Source: Hemicordylus capensis
Taxonomy: Eukaryota; Chordata; Lepidosauria; Squamata; Cordylidae
Assembly: GCF_027244095.1 (NCBI RefSeq)
Contig: NC_069658.1
Span: forward strand, 49,029,001-49,093,000
DNA: 64,000 nt
Reading direction: 5' to 3'
Below, one piece after another: positions 11,816 to 24,273 of this stretch. The position numbers and the translations under genes were made by a program. Numbering within the stretch: the first letter of the stretch is position 1; every line of letters starts with the position of its first letter. The notes under the pieces are model-generated. The model worked only from the letters and a program-made list of their open reading frames with translations. It searched no databases and was not told the DNA's origin.

Positions 11816-14403
11816 AAAAATACTCAGTGAAGGGGATCTCTAATTTCATTAGGAAGCACGTTCCAGAATCCCAGGGCAAATCTAGAAAAGGCCCGTTTTT
11901 GAGTCACCACCAACCAAGCCGGTGGCAACCGCAACTGGACCTCCCCAGATGATCTTACCAGGCAGTGGGGTTGATGAAGAAGAAGGTGTTCCTTAAATAC
12001 CTTGTACCCAGACCATTTAGGGCTTTATAGGTAATAACCAGCACTTTGTATTTTGCTTGGAAACCTCTTGGGAGCCAGTGTAGTTCTTTTTAAAATAAGT
12101 GTAATATGATCTCTTCAGGCAACCCCAGATACCAACCTGGCTGCTGCATTCTATACTAACTGCAGTTTCTGAACTACATACAAAGGCAGCCCAATGTAGA
12201 GTGCATTGCAGTAGTCAATCCTGGATGTTACCAGCATATGCACCACTGTTTCAAGGTAGTTTATTTCCAGAAATGGACATAGCTGGCTACTGCCTCAACC
12301 TGAGAAATCAGGAAGAGGTTTGGGTCCAGAAGTACTCCCAGACTATGTACCTGCTCTTCCTGGGGGCAGTGCAACCCTGTCCAGAACAAGCAGATCTAAA
12401 CCACCTCCTTAGTCTCGACCTCCCACAATGAGTACCTCCATCTTGATTGGATTCAGCCTCAGTTTGTTCTCCCTCATCCAGGCCATTACCTCCTCAAGGC
12501 AAGCATTTAGGGAGGTTAGGCCATTTCCTGATGAAGTTGACATGAAGAAATGGATTTGGGTGTTGTCAGCATACTGATAACACCCTGCACCAAATCCTCT
12601 GATGATCTCTCCCAGCAGTTTCATGTAGATGTTAAAAAGCATTGGAGACAGTATGGAGCCTTGTGGGACTCTATACCGGAGCTCTTGTTCTGAAGAGCAA
12701 CGTTCTCCAAGCAACACCATCTAGAACCTACCTGAGAGGTCGGAGCAGAACCACTGCAAATCCGTGCCTCCTGCTCCCAACCCCTTCAGGCGTCCCAGAA
12801 GGATACCATGGTCGATGGTATTGAAAGCCTCCCAGAGATCCAGAAGGATCAACAGAGTCACACTCCACCAATCAATTCCCAATTTGAGATCATCCAACAA
12901 GCTGACCAAGGCCGTCTCAACCTCATAGCCTGCCCGAAAGCCAGTTTGAAATGGATCCAGATAATTTACTTCCTCCAAGGTAGCCTGGAGCTGAGATGCC
13001 ACCATTCTCTTAAATCACCTTACCAAACCATGGGAGGTTGGAGACAGGCCTATAGTTGCCTAATTCTGAGGGTTCCAATGCAGGCCTCTTCAAGAGTGGA
13101 CAAGGAGGCATCTTGCTCTCCTTCAGAGAAACATTAATGATCTTAACAAGGCCCTCTCCAATAATATCACTGCTAGATCGTATAAGCCATGTTGGGCAAA
13201 GATCGAGAGAACAGATGGTAAGGCACAGTGTCCCAAGTATCTTGTCCACATCTTCGGGAGTCACAAACCGAAATTGAGCCAATTTAACCACACAAAAGGA
13301 GCTGCTGGACACCTCCAAAATAGACTCTGCAGTAACTGTGGCATCTAGTTCAGCTCGAATATGAGAGATTTTATCTGCAAAAAACTCATTAAAAATGTCA
13401 CAATAGGCAACTGATGGATCCAAATACTCATTCAGGGGAGGAGGGGCAGCTCTCTCACAATCCTAGACAATTTCACTGGACATGAGCCTGCAGAAGCAAT
13501 GTGGACAGAAAAGAACTGCTTCTTTGCTGCACGCATTGCCAGAGCATAGATCTTCAAATGTGCTCTGTGTTGTAATCTGTCAGATTTGAGCAGAGTCTTT
13601 CTCCACTTGTACTCGAGCCGTTTACCTTGCCACTTCAGCCACCATAACTCTTCTGAATACCAAGGGGCTAATTTAGAAGCAGGTCAGAGAGGGCACTTAG
13701 GAGCAATTATATCTATTGCCCTAGTGAGTTCATTATTCCAAGTCTGAACCAGGGCATCAAAAGAATCACTGGCAGAACCAACCTTAAAGCCTTCTAAGGC
13801 TTCTTGGAATCCTATGGGATCCAATAGCCCTTTTGGGTGGACCATCCTAATAGGTCCTTCACCCCTGCGGAGGAGGGTTGAGGCTGTAAATCCAACCTTA
13901 ACTGGATGGTGGTCTGTCTGTCCATGACAATGAGGAAATCTCAACCCATGGAACTCCTTCCTGATCAGAGCAATAAACCAAATCGAGAGTGTGACCAACA
14001 ATGTGTGTTGGTCCCAAAACCACCTGGGATACGCCCATAGTTGTCATGGCTGCTGTGGACTCCTGATCCTGAAAAATTGGTTACGAAGTGAACATTAAAG
14101 TCCCCCAGAACTACTAGTCTGGGAGACTCCAACACCACCTCTTCAATCATCAGCCAGCTCAAGGACTCTGTTGGGCAGCGGGTTGAATGGTACACGAATA
14201 GAAGGCCCAGTCGATCCTTGGTCTCCAGACATAGGTACACACATTCAATATAGGCCAATTCCCTAACAGGAACCCTGGTCTCTGTAATACATATGAAGTC
14301 AGCTCCATTATCCACAGTCAAATCATGGATGATTTCTGTTTTATTTTGAACGGACCTGGCATTACAGAGAAGCAAGGTGAGGTTCTGTGGGGGTTTGGTA
14401 CTG

Positions 14404-14712
14404 CCCAAGGTCATAGAAACATAGGAAACTGCCATATACTGAGTCAGACCATTGGTCTATCTAGCTCAGTATTGTCTTCACTGACTGGCAGCGGCTTCTC
14501 CATGATTGCAGTCAGGAATCTTTCTCAGCCCTATCTTGGAGAAGACAGGGAGGGAACTTGAAACCTTCTGCTCTTCCCAGAGCGGCTTCATCCCCTGAGG
14601 GGAAGATCTTCCAGTGCTCACACATCGTCTCCCATTCAGATGCAACCAGGGCAGACCCTGCTTAGCTATGGGGACATCATGCTTGCTACCACAAGACCAG
14701 CTCTCCTCTCTC
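14404..14712 (-). mobile_element. tRNA-derived SINE (family A)
   Basis: Complement of the family A body: 'catagaaacataggaaactg' to 'ccacaagaccagctctcctc'. It abuts the truncated 5' end of the L2-like LINE. Confidence 0.75.
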
Positions 14713-14775
14713 CAGTCATAGAACTGGCAAGGAAGCTGGAAGGGGTAACAGCTATTAAATTTCTGATTTCTCTTC

Positions 14776-15270
14776 TAGGGATGTGCACGGGCCAGTCCAG
14801 AGCCCATTCTAAGGGCCTCTGGGCCAGTCCGGCACTGGGGAGGGTGGATCTTTAAGGGCAGGGGAGAGTGTGCTTACCCCTCCTGCCACTTTCCCCCCTC
14901 CAACACTCCCCATTTTGTAAGCATTTGGGGCGGCAGGGTACCTTCCTGCCGTCCCTACCCCCGTTCCTCGCCAAATGGCTTCAAAAGCCTCAAGGTGCAT
15001 GCTCATGTCATACATGCGCATCATGTCGTGCGTGTGCACATGTGCGACACACGGACATGATGTGTGTGACGTGTGCACGTGCAGTGAGGCTTTTGAAGCC
15101 ATTTGGAGAGGAACGGTTGTAGGGTCGGCACAAAGGTACCTTGCCTCCCCAAATGCTTACAAAACGGGGAGTGCTGGAGGGGGGAAAGTGGCGGGAGGGG
15201 TAAGTACACCCTTAAAGATCCACCCTCCCCAGTGCCGGACCGCGGAGGTGCGGTTCCGTGCACACCACTA
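14776..15270. mobile_element. Fold-back DNA element with TAGGGATGTGCACGG ends
   Basis: Ends TAGGGATGTGCACGG and CCGTGCACACCACTA. The two arms, each about 200 bp, are inverted copies of each other around a TGTGCACA-rich centre near 15030-15070. Flanks TTCTCTTC and CTCCCTTC agree at 6 of 8 positions, consistent with an old hAT-size duplication. The long opposing open frames here are products of the palindrome. Confidence 0.8.
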
Positions 15271-15820
15271 CTCCCTTCCCCTGTAATGGCCTGCTATCCT
15301 GCAATCGCCGCACCTTCCTCTATTTCCCACCACCACTGGAATCACCCCAGCGACAGTGAACATGCTCCCTGCAACTCCAGGTTCACCAAAAACACATACC
15401 TGCATAGAGTCCAGCAAATAAACAGAGAAGTTTTCAAAGCAGCAGCGTAACTTGCCTCAGTCCTCTGTCCCACATTCTCTTCATATCCTTCAGTTCTGTT
15501 CCTCATAGTCCCCCCCACCCTTAAAAACAAAAAAACAAAATCTCTTGCATTGTTTCCTGATTTTCAGTTCTTCTGGAACTTAAGTGCATTCAAAAGCCAC
15601 AGCCTGATGATAACTTGATTAGCCAAAATTACCCAAAGGTGAAAACTCGCTGCTCAAAACTTTGGCACTTTGGCCCTATAAAAGGTATTTCTGTGTTGAC
15701 TGTTGGCTGGTTTTAATAGACCAACAACATGGCTATAAGTTTGCGAACTGAATACAATAAGTTACTGTATGTCTAATTCTGGTTTTGCCAGTTATATTGG
15801 GGCAAGGACATTTTAGCTCT
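15271..15820. other. Non-coding stretch, nothing recognised
   Basis: No exon, SINE or terminal repeat found. Sequence appears single-copy within the window. Confidence 0.3.
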
Positions 15821-15828
15821 GCCCTCAC

Positions 15829-16023
15829 CAGTGTTCCTTCTAAGGTGTGTGCGCTCACAAGTTTTTCTTTTTTTTTTAATGTCTGCTCAGTTAATTTAGA
15901 TCCCACTCAGGTTGAATCAGGAAGGCCCCACTCTGAATGCACGTGTGCACACACTGCCCTGATAGTGCCACCCAGAACAAAATTCATTCCACACACAGAT
16001 GAAAACATTTAAAGAGAACACTG
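15829..16023. mobile_element. hAT-like MITE (CAGTGTTCCTTCTAA type)
   Basis: It runs from CAGTGTTCCTTCTAAGG to a right end TTAAAGAGAACACTG. Flanks GCCCTCAC and TCCCTCAC agree at 7 of 8 positions. Opposite orientation to the copy at 9100. Confidence 0.85.
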
Positions 16024-17769
16024 TCCCTCACCCACTGCAAATGTCATTCAGCTACTTCTCTGGTATTTGCAACTTCAGCAAGCATTGCCCATGCACGCTT
16101 AGAAGCATATTTTTGCCACTGCAGGAGCTAGAAACTTGTCTCTTATTTTTAAAAAACCGAGCTGGTCAGGAAACCCATTCTGGGCTTTTTCTGTTCTCCT
16201 GAAGAATCTCACAGCTCTGTGGTGTGTTTCCTCTCTCCTAGGTCAGTATTTTTAGCTGCTCATCTTGGAAATAGGTGAGATTGTACTATCGACTGTATTG
16301 GCAACAAAAATATCAGGAGACCTATAGTCATTTATCTTGTGCTGCCTTTGAATTCAGTGTAAGAAGCGGCAACAATGAAGCACTGTTAGTAAAGGACGTG
16401 CTGTTGGTAGCATAGTCACTTTTGCAGGGTCACAGGGCGGGTGGAAAGTCTGTCACTATTACAGAGTGAAGCAGGCACCACTTATACTGGGTCTTAGTAC
16501 AAAGAGCCTTTTAACGCGATTAGGTAAGCATCTTTTGAGGGAATGAGTGCGTGTTTATTTCAGCCACAGAAAGAAGTGCAGTGCAGTACTCTTCCTAATT
16601 AAAAAACAATTATTTGGAATCCTCCCCCCCCCTCCCCTTTCGCTTTTAATTTCCGCTTTGCATGGATGCTCATAACAACTTGGGTTGCTTAAGGCTACAT
16701 CGAGTTTGCTCAGTCAGCCAGAATAACCACTGACCAATCAGGTGGTTCTCTCATGAACGGAGCACAGCTCTGGAATTCATGACGAGGATTTGACCTGACA
16801 GTTTTACTGTCATGCAATGTGCAGAGGCTTAAAAGGAGAGGAAGGAGGAAGCAGACTCATCATCGGGGGAAGCTGTGCTGTCTCAGATTCTCTCCTCCCC
16901 ACAAAGCCCTGAACGTTGTCCTAGAAGACACAAGGCCCTTGCCAGCACTAACAGCTGCTTCTGTCTTGCTCCACGACATAGATATGCTCATTCATTTCAA
17001 TACACGCCAGTTTTTAAAGGCTTTATTGCTTAGTTTTTAAAAAGTAGAGCCACAATATCAGTGGTGTCGTGCTGAAGGGACAACCAGGGATGCAGTTGTG
17101 TATTCTTCCATCCCCCGCCCCCACTCCCTCCAGGGTCTGCCTTCGCTTTCTAAATGGAAATAATATGCTGTCCTTGCTATTCCAACAGTTTATTATATAA
17201 TTGAACACTGGACTAAAATTAATTTTATTACCATTCTTCCTGTCTTCTGTTACAAGGCGTATCCTCCACCCTTTTTGGTTGACAATCTAGACTGCTCTTC
17301 TGGGTGAATAACCACAAGGTTCAAGCTCTGTAGGATTAGGAAACTATCTTTGACTTGTAAGGAACCCCCAACGTTATTGCATCTATCTAAGTTTGGTATA
17401 TGATGATAGTTTTAGAAATGAGGCTCCATGCACCCATGCTTTGCTTTGGTCTTTGGACATTGGGCTGGGGAGGGATGCATCCAAGCAGACATTTTCAGGT
17501 GTGGTTTCCCTAATCACTTCCTAGATATGCCCCTGATTAATTTCTGCCTAAAGTCTTTATGGCTTACATGGCACAGATGTTAAGAGGGGCACATCAACTT
17601 GCAATTTCCATTCTTTTTAAAGTATGAGTGAAAAATGTAGAGCATCTTAACTCTCATCCTGAGCCAAAGGTTTTTGGATTACTGAATAAAATTATGTATG
17701 CAAAATTTTATTTTTATGCAAAATTATCCACGGAGAGTGGAGAGCAAGGCAAAAGATTTATATGATCTG
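16024..17769. other. Apparently single-copy non-coding region with CCAAT and TATA-like boxes
   Basis: I see no repeats across most of this stretch. ACCAATCAGG (CCAAT at 16734-16738) lies about 95 bp before a TTAAAAGG box at 16829, an arrangement seen in some vertebrate promoters. There is no supporting exon, so this could be a conserved non-coding element, an upstream FAM169A promoter, or chance. Confidence 0.25.
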
Positions 17770-18352
17770 AAGAGAAACCAGAGTATAGAGTGGAGAGCAA
17801 GTTTTTCTTCCTCTCAGTACTAGAACCAGTTGTCATCGCATGAAACTGACTACCAGGAAATTTAAGACCAACAAAAGGAAGTGCTTTTTCACACAGTGCA
17901 GAATTAATCTATGGCAGGGATCCTCAACGTTGGGCCCCCAGATGTTAGTGGACTTCAACTCCCATAATCCCCAGCCCCAGTGGCCTTTGGTTGGGGATTA
18001 TGGGAGTTGAAGTCCAATAACATCTGGGGGCCCAACGTTGAGGATCCCTGATCTGTGGGATTCTCTGCCATGGGATGTGGTAATGGCCATCTGCTTGGAT
18101 GGCTTTAAAAGGACAAATTCATGGAGTACAGATCTATCAGTGACTACTGGTGTTGATAGCTACAGGCTGCCTTCAGGCTTGAAGGCAGGATGCTTCTGAA
18201 TACCAGTTGCAGGGGAGCAACCATGGGGGAGGGAGCATGCCTTCATCTCCTACTTGTGGGCTTCCTGGAGGCATCTAGTGGGACACTGTGGGAAACTGAA
18301 TGCTGGTCCAGATGAGCCTAGGGCCTGATCTAGCAGGGATGTTCTTATGAAT
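17770..18352 (+). mobile_element. CR1 LINE 3' end
   Basis: 'ggaaatttaagaccaacaaa' through 'gggattctctgccatgggat' encodes the C-terminal end of CR1 ORF2. The 3' UTR follows and ends 'gcagggatgttcttatga'. Split by the hAT-like element at 17915-18050. Confidence 0.8.
17915..18050. mobile_element. hAT-like fold-back MITE inside CR1
   Basis: CAGGGATCCTCAACGTTGGG and its complement at the right end enclose mirror arms. Flanks ATCTATGG (17907-17914) and ATCTGTGG (18051-18058) are an 8-bp duplication with one change. It reads as an almost perfect hairpin. Confidence 0.9.
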
Positions 18353-19550
18353 GAACTTGCTTGCTTATGTTGTAGAGGATAGGATCAGAACTAAAAACAT
18401 TCTAAGCCATATTTAAAATGCAGCAGTAGGCATGCAGTTTTGGTGGAGGAGGGAAAGGGGGCATTCTTCCTAGAAAGGCATTTACTGGCTTGTTTTTTGT
18501 TTTGCCATCTCTCTCTTTTGGGCTGTGTGTGAAAATAGTTTGTCCTACAGAATCCTGGAAGGAAAAAATGTTTTTGATTTGAGTACTGTGAAGGGCTGAA
18601 ATATAATGTACGTTTCTTAAACCAATTATTGCTGAAAGTATCAAAACCTAAAGACAGAAGCAGTAAAGACTTAGTTCTTTTGTGTGTGGATGAAACAACA
18701 GCAGTGGAAGAATTTCTGAGTTGAGTTCCTGAAATGCAAACTGATTCATCCTGGTTCGTTATGTACACACAAATTAAGAAGGTTACTACCATTATTTGTC
18801 ATCTTCCTGAATGTTTTTGGTAAGCAAGCCAGAGAGCAGCTAAGCTCCGGTTGCTGCTGCTTTTCTGCTTGATTCTCCTTTATTTGAAACATGTCAGGAA
18901 TGATGACCAGAAGTTATGTTTTTTTGGTTGTGGCAGGTGCTGTGCATATCTTAGTATTGTGCAAGCATGATGCAGGCTGGCATTCCAACATGCTGTGTGT
19001 GACACCTTGTAAAAATATGTGGTTATTTCTCTGCTGCTTTTTTTAAAAAGCAAAAACATTCCTATTTATAAACTGATGGCTGTTTCCTTCCAGGAGGGAT
19101 AGCCCTTCTATGAGGCAGGTTGAGGCAGTCGGCTCCAGTATGAGTGTGGGGAGCGGCATGGGAGCACAAGTGCCAAGACCCTACCACCACAGGCACTACT
19201 TTGCCATCCTCAGCTAATGTCCTTCCTCACCTCACTTGGGCACAGTGTTCATTTTTTCTCTCCGCTCCCCACTAGAGCGTACTATGTGTCTAGGAATTTC
19301 CCTAGCAATTCCCCCCCTAGGTTCAAAACTAGGAAGTTTGAACCTAGGAAGTGGCAACAGTCTCAAACTGTGTTAAGAGAAGCAACGGCTGTTCCTATCA
19401 TGGGTGTGTTTGTGCTTTAACTTGGCAAATAATGGAACTGAAAGACCAGAAACTGTGATAACTGGGTGTATACTATTGTTTGTTCCACTTTGTCACCACT
19501 TCCTATGTTTGAAACTAGGGATTTCCCTCAAATCCTGCCAAAATGAAGAG
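18353..19550. other. Non-coding stretch, no gene recognised
   Basis: Includes a 133-codon minus-strand open frame (18391-18792) with no recognisable motif and low-complexity content. I do not treat it as a gene. Confidence 0.3.
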
Positions 19551-20514
19551 AACAGAAAGGAACACAAACTCTGGCAAAAGAAATGCAAGGTGGCAATAAG
19601 GGAGGAGAAAGGAGAGTTTGAGGAACATTTAGCTAAAAGCATCAAGAACAAAAGAACAAAAACTTCTTTAAATACATCAGAAGCAGGAAACCTGCCACGG
19701 AGGCCGTTGGACCATTAGGGAGTGGAAGGGATTTATTAAGGATGATATGGAGGTTGCAGAGAAGCTATATGAGTTCTTTGCATCTGTCTTAATGGCAGAG
19801 GATACTGAGCATATATCTGTTCCTGAACCAAACTTCTTAGGCACGGAGGCTAAAGAACTGAGTCATATAGAGGTGACAAGAGATGATCTTCTGAACTTTC
19901 TGAAAAAATCAAAAACTAGCAAATTGCCAGGGCCAGATGGCATCCATCCAAAAGTCCTTAAAGAACTGAAATGTGATATTGCAGACCTCCTTGCAAAAAT
20001 ATATAACTTATCCCTATAATCAGGTTCTGTACTGGAGGACTGGAAAGTAGCCAACGTAACACTGATGACACATCCAGGGGTGATCCTGGAAATTTACAGG
20101 CTGGTTACTTATCTATTCCAGGCAAATTGATGGAAAGCATTCTCAAAGATAAAATTGTAAACCACATAGAAGAACAGGAGAACTAGCATGGCTTCTGCAA
20201 AGGTAAATCTTGCCTCACTAACCTCTTGGAGTTCTTTGAGAGTGTCAGCAGGTGTGTGGATAAAGGTGATCTGGTTGATATCTGGACTTCCAAAAAGCCT
20301 TCAACAAAGTTCCTCATCAAAGACTCTTGAAAAAACTTAGCAGTCATGAGATAAGGGGACAAGTGCATGTGTGGATTGGTAACTGGTTGAAGGACAGGAA
20401 ACAGAGGGTAGTTATAAATGGAGAGTTTTCGCAATGGAGGGAAGTAAGAAGTGGGGTCCTCCAGGGATCTGTACTCGGACCTGTGCTTTTTAATTTATTA
20501 TAAATGATCTAGAA

Positions 20515-20650
20515 CAGTGATTCTCAAACTTGGGTCCTCAGGTGTTATTGGACTTCAGCTCCCATAATCCCCAACCAAAGACCACTGAGGCTGGGGATTA
20601 TGGGAGCTGAAGTCCAATAACACCTGAGGACCCAAGTTTGAGAATCCCTG
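20515..20650. mobile_element. hAT-like fold-back MITE with perfect target duplication
   Basis: CAGTGATTCTCAAACTTGGG at the left and its complement at the right. ATCTAGAA is repeated exactly on both sides (20507-20514 and 20651-20658). Removing one copy restores continuous CR1 wording (NDLE then VG), so the insertion post-dates the CR1. Confidence 0.95.
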
Positions 20651-20889
20651 ATCTAGAAGTTGGGATAAGCAGAGAGGTTGCCAAACTTGCAGATGACACC
20701 AAATTATATGGGGTAGTGAAATCCATAAAAGAGTGTGAGGAGCTCCAAAAGTATCTCTCCAAACTGAGTGAGTGGGTGACAAAATGGCAAATGCGGTTCA
20801 GTGTTGGCAAGTGTAAAGTAATGCACATTGGAACGAAAAACTCCAGCTTCATGTATATGCTGATGGGATCTGAACTGTCGGTGACTCAC

Positions 20890-21205
20890 CTGGGTGCTTC
20901 CCAGATTAGCTGCTTAACAGCAGCGAAATGTTTCTCTTCAGGCGAATCACATTTGAAACGTAAACAGCAGGGAGAGCAGTCCCGGGGAAACTAACAACCC
21001 GAAAAAACAGCAACCTTTTTACGCCGGATACACGATGTCATAGCACTATATCATAGCAATTAAATTCAAAACAAGGCATCAGAAATTTGAACGGCATCCT
21101 GTTGTCCACTTAGGGACTGCAGTGTCACAACACAGGAAGTGTGGAAGCACACTTCAGAGATCTCCTGTGCCCCCGTTGCAGGGTGTAATCTGGAAAGCGT
21201 CCAGG
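20890..21205. mobile_element. Inverted-repeat DNA element inside CR1
   Basis: GCTTCCCAGATTA at the left is the near complement of TAATCTGGAAAGC at the right. CR1 coding stops at 'GSELSVTHL' before it and resumes after it with 'ggatattggggtcgtggtag' (DIGVVV). The insert of about 315 bp is non-coding and has no other copy in the window. Exact ends and superfamily are uncertain. Confidence 0.65.
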
Positions 21206-22277
21206 GGAGGGATATTGGGGTCGTGGTAGAACGCTCATTAAAAGTGTCAACTTGATGTGTGGCAGCTGTGAAAAAGGCCAATTCCATGCTAGGGATCATT
21301 AGGAACGGGATTAAAAACATAATATCATAATGCCCTTATACAAATCTATGGTGCAGCCACACTTGGAGTACTGCATACAATTCTGGTCACCAAAACTAAA
21401 GAAGGACATTGTTGAACTGGAGAAGGTACAGAAGAGGGCAACCAAGATGATCAGGGGCCTAGAGCATCTTCCTAATGATGCAAGACTACAACACCTGGGG
21501 CTGTTGAGTTTAGAAAAAAGATGACTATGGGGAGACATGATAGAGGTCTATAAAACCGTGAATGGTGTGGAGAAAGTGGCTAGAGAGAAATTTTTCTCCC
21601 TCTTACATACACTAGAACCAGAGGCCATCCCATGAAATTGATTGCCAGGAAATTTAGGACCAACAAACAGAAGTACTTTTTCACACAACGCATAATCAAC
21701 TTGTGGAATTCTCTGCCACAAGATGTGACAGCCAACAACCTGGATGGCTTTAAGAAGGGTTTGGATAACTTCATGGAGGAGAGGTCTGTCATCGGCTACT
21801 AGTCGGAGGGCTATAGGCTACCTCCAGCCTTAGAGTCAGGATGCCTCTGAATACCAGTTGCAAGGGAGTAACAGCAGGAGAGAGGGCTTGCCCTCAATTC
21901 CTGCCTATGGGCTTCCCACAGCATCTGGTGGACCACTGTGCGAAACAGGATGCTAGACTAGATGAGCCTAGGGCCTGATCCAGCAGGGCTGTTCTTATGA
22001 ACCACTGCCTGACTTGTTGGCATAGTCTGAGAGCTAGGGTGTTACTGCTGGACCTCGGCAGCATGGTCTGAGAATGCTGAGTTCCCACTGCAGGAGTTTG
22101 TGTGTCATATTGTTCTTCACCTCTGGCAGCAAAATGCCTTGGGCTGCACTGCCTTCCAGTTTCTTTGTAGCCTTGAGTGAAATTTCATACTTTGTGTCTT
22201 GGAGTTCCAGGTCCAGGGAACTGTCTGAAGGCACATGATGTAGTTCTGTGCATGCTGAGCAGGTCTGGATCATCATC

Positions 22278-22545
22278 ATCATCATCATTATTATTTATTA
22301 AATTTGATTTCTATACCGCCCTTCCAAAAATGGCTTAGGGCGGTTTACACAGAGAAATAACAAACAAATAAGATGGATCCCTGTCCTCAAAGGGCTCACA
22401 TTCTAAAAAGAAACAAGATAGACATCAGCAACAGTTACTGGAAGTACTGTGCTGGGAGTGAATAGGGCCAGTTACTCTCCCCCTGCTAAATAAAGAGAAT
22501 CACCACAGCAAAAGGAGCCTCTTTGCCCAGTTAGCAGGGGTTATG
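22278..22545 (-). mobile_element. SINE with L2-like tail (family C)
   Basis: Read on the minus strand it runs from 'ctgctaactgggcaaagagg' through 'tagcagggggagagtaactg' and 'gagccctttgaggacaggga' to a tail 'taaaccgccctaagccattt...aataaataat'. Copies: 30640-30870, 42811-43060, 43780-44000 and 47660-48035 (all minus), with a fragment near 55080. Confidence 0.75.
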
Positions 22546-23790
22546 GCAAGTTGCTTGGATAGGGTCCCATTTGAGAACCACATGGAAGCCTCCAATCTGT
22601 TTGGAGGAAGAACATGGTATAAGTGTGACAAATAAATCACAGGAAGCTGCTAATCCGCCTCTGAAGCCTCATCCAATCAGTTGTTCCCAGCACCATGTAA
22701 TACAAATGATTTCCTCCTTAATCCTTTCCTAATTGCCTTTAAGTAATGGTCCCTTAGTAGTTCTACATCATCCCCAGAAGCTTCGTTTGCCAGTTTAATT
22801 GTTAGGAAGTTTACCTTGGACGGCTGAAAAAGCTAGCTGTAGAATTCTTTAAAGCTCTTGAGTGCATCATTTGTTCCAGCTGCTAATATATAGGGCCTTA
22901 TGACGTTAGCTGTTTACTATGAGATCATGCTGACTTGTGATGTGCTTCTGTACTGTGATAACACATGGTATCTATGTGAATGAAGCATTAACCCCAATTA
23001 TCACTTTGAAGAACAAACTTTCCTGCTTTAATTTGCCACATGTGAGGACAGACATTCAGTAAAGCATCTATTGCAACTGTATGTTGTCTGGTTCACAGAG
23101 GGAGGGTTGTGGAGTTTTTTCCTGTGTATAATAGCAGCACATTTGGCCCCAATGAATGTGAGAAATGACATAGAATTGTTCTGAAGAGCTATTCCATTGC
23201 AAGGGATTGTTACCTTGTTTGGGCCATTGGCTGGCTACAAGGCCTTGACCCAGAACAGGAGTGGGTTGACTTTGGTCTGGGATGGTCTACTTTTCCCCCA
23301 CTAGAATCTCTGTGCTCCACCTGTGGAGTTGAATTTACAGAGTAATAGTGCATACCTGGGGTGTGCAGTTAAGGAGTTAAGTAGGTGATTCCGTGTACGT
23401 TTGATAGCATAACAATATACAGTAAGTAGTGCCATATGAAATCCAAGGACCATCTAGTCCAGCAGTCTAAGAACCCCTGCAGGCAGCTAGATAGCGCCCC
23501 CCCACCCAATTAGCTGGTGGTATATTGTGGGCAGTCTACTTTCTGCCCACTCCTGACCTAGAAAGATGACACAGAAACCAAACCCTGCCCACATTTCTAT
23601 TAAACATGGGGTGTGTTCTTTTTTGGTTTTTTGGAAAGGCCAGAGTTATAAAACTGAAAACTAAGTCACAAATAAGAGGACACTGCTGACTATTATTTTC
23701 TGTAAACCTCCCTGAGACGGAGGTTTGGAATGGCGTACAAATATAATAAAAAATTATTAAGTCTTGACTATTGAGTGAGTGTTGGTAAAT
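22546..23790. other. Non-coding stretch, no gene recognised
   Basis: No exon or clear repeat apart from a short L2-like tail around 23700-23760 ('tgtaaacctccctgagacgg'). Confidence 0.3.
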
Positions 23791-24073
23791 GGTATTGGTT
23801 TGGATTTGCACAAAACTGATGTTGCTTCTTGTTTCAAGCTCCAAACGAAATGAAAGCAGCCAAAACGTTTTGTCGAAAACAGCGGTCAAGCTGTCTGTTT
23901 TGATAAAACAACTCAAAACTTCTAGACTGTTTCGGCCAGAGGGAACAATGGGGAAACTCGAAACACTCCATCATTCCCCATGGATAGCTCCTAGGTAGAC
24001 CAAAGTGGGTTGGGCAATTGGGCATGATGAGTGCTACCTACTACCCAACCCACAAAAGCAATGGGCAGGCAGG

Positions 24074-24273
24074 CAGTGTTCTCTCTAATTTTTCTCGTTT
24101 GTGTGTGGGATGAGTTTTCTTCTGAGCAGAAGTATCAAGGCAGTGTTTGTGCATATGCATTCAGAGTGGGGCCTTCCTGATTCAACCTGAGCGGGATCTA
24201 AAATTAACTGAGTGGACATCAGAAAATGTGTGCGCACGCGCACATGCGCATGCGCATGCCTTAGAGGGAACAG
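24074..24273. mobile_element. hAT-like MITE (CAGTGTTCTCTCTAA type), damaged right end
   Basis: Same family as 9100-9287. The right end reads GCCTTAGAGGGAACAG, lacking the usual CACTG ending. No clear target duplication remains. Confidence 0.75.

Larger units (their letters stand above)
11090..14407 (-). mobile_element. L2-like LINE, 5'-truncated, with nested inserts
   Basis: Read on the minus strand, 14400 down to about 13690 encodes an endonuclease-like stretch (LLCNARSVQNKT, then DFICITETRV and VVLGDFNV). From about 13090 down to 12410 comes the reverse transcriptase, with NYRPVSNLP, LLDLWEAFNTIDH, VPQGSILSPMLFNIYMK, YADNTQ and NKLRLNPIK. The palm motif reads YADN rather than YADD, and the reading frame is broken several times, so the copy is dead. 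A long 3' UTR continues to an AAATAAATAA-type tail at 11090. A separate L2-like 3' end (11175-11556, plus) and a family B SINE (11641-11815) lie inside it. Placement in the L2 rather than the CR1 clade rests on motif wording and is an inference. Confidence 0.85.
19555..22010 (+). mobile_element. CR1 LINE ORF2, broken, with two nested DNA elements
   Basis: In order it encodes pieces of CR1 ORF2: KLYEFFASVLMAEDTEH, SKLPGPDGIHPKVLKEL, 'LVDIW' and 'QKAFNKVPHQ'-like remnants, VRSGVLQGSVLGPVLF, the palm motif [57 protein letters not shown] and the C-terminal FRTNKQKYFFTQRIINLWN. The 3' UTR ends at 'gggctgttcttatgaa', a normal CR1 terminus. Frame shifts and stops leave it inactive. A hAT-like MITE (20515-20650) and another inverted-repeat element (about 20890-21205) are inserted in it. 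Confidence 0.9.

Noticed and set aside
18391-18792. 133-codon minus-strand open frame
   Set aside because: No motifs, no splice support and a composition like random AT-rich DNA.
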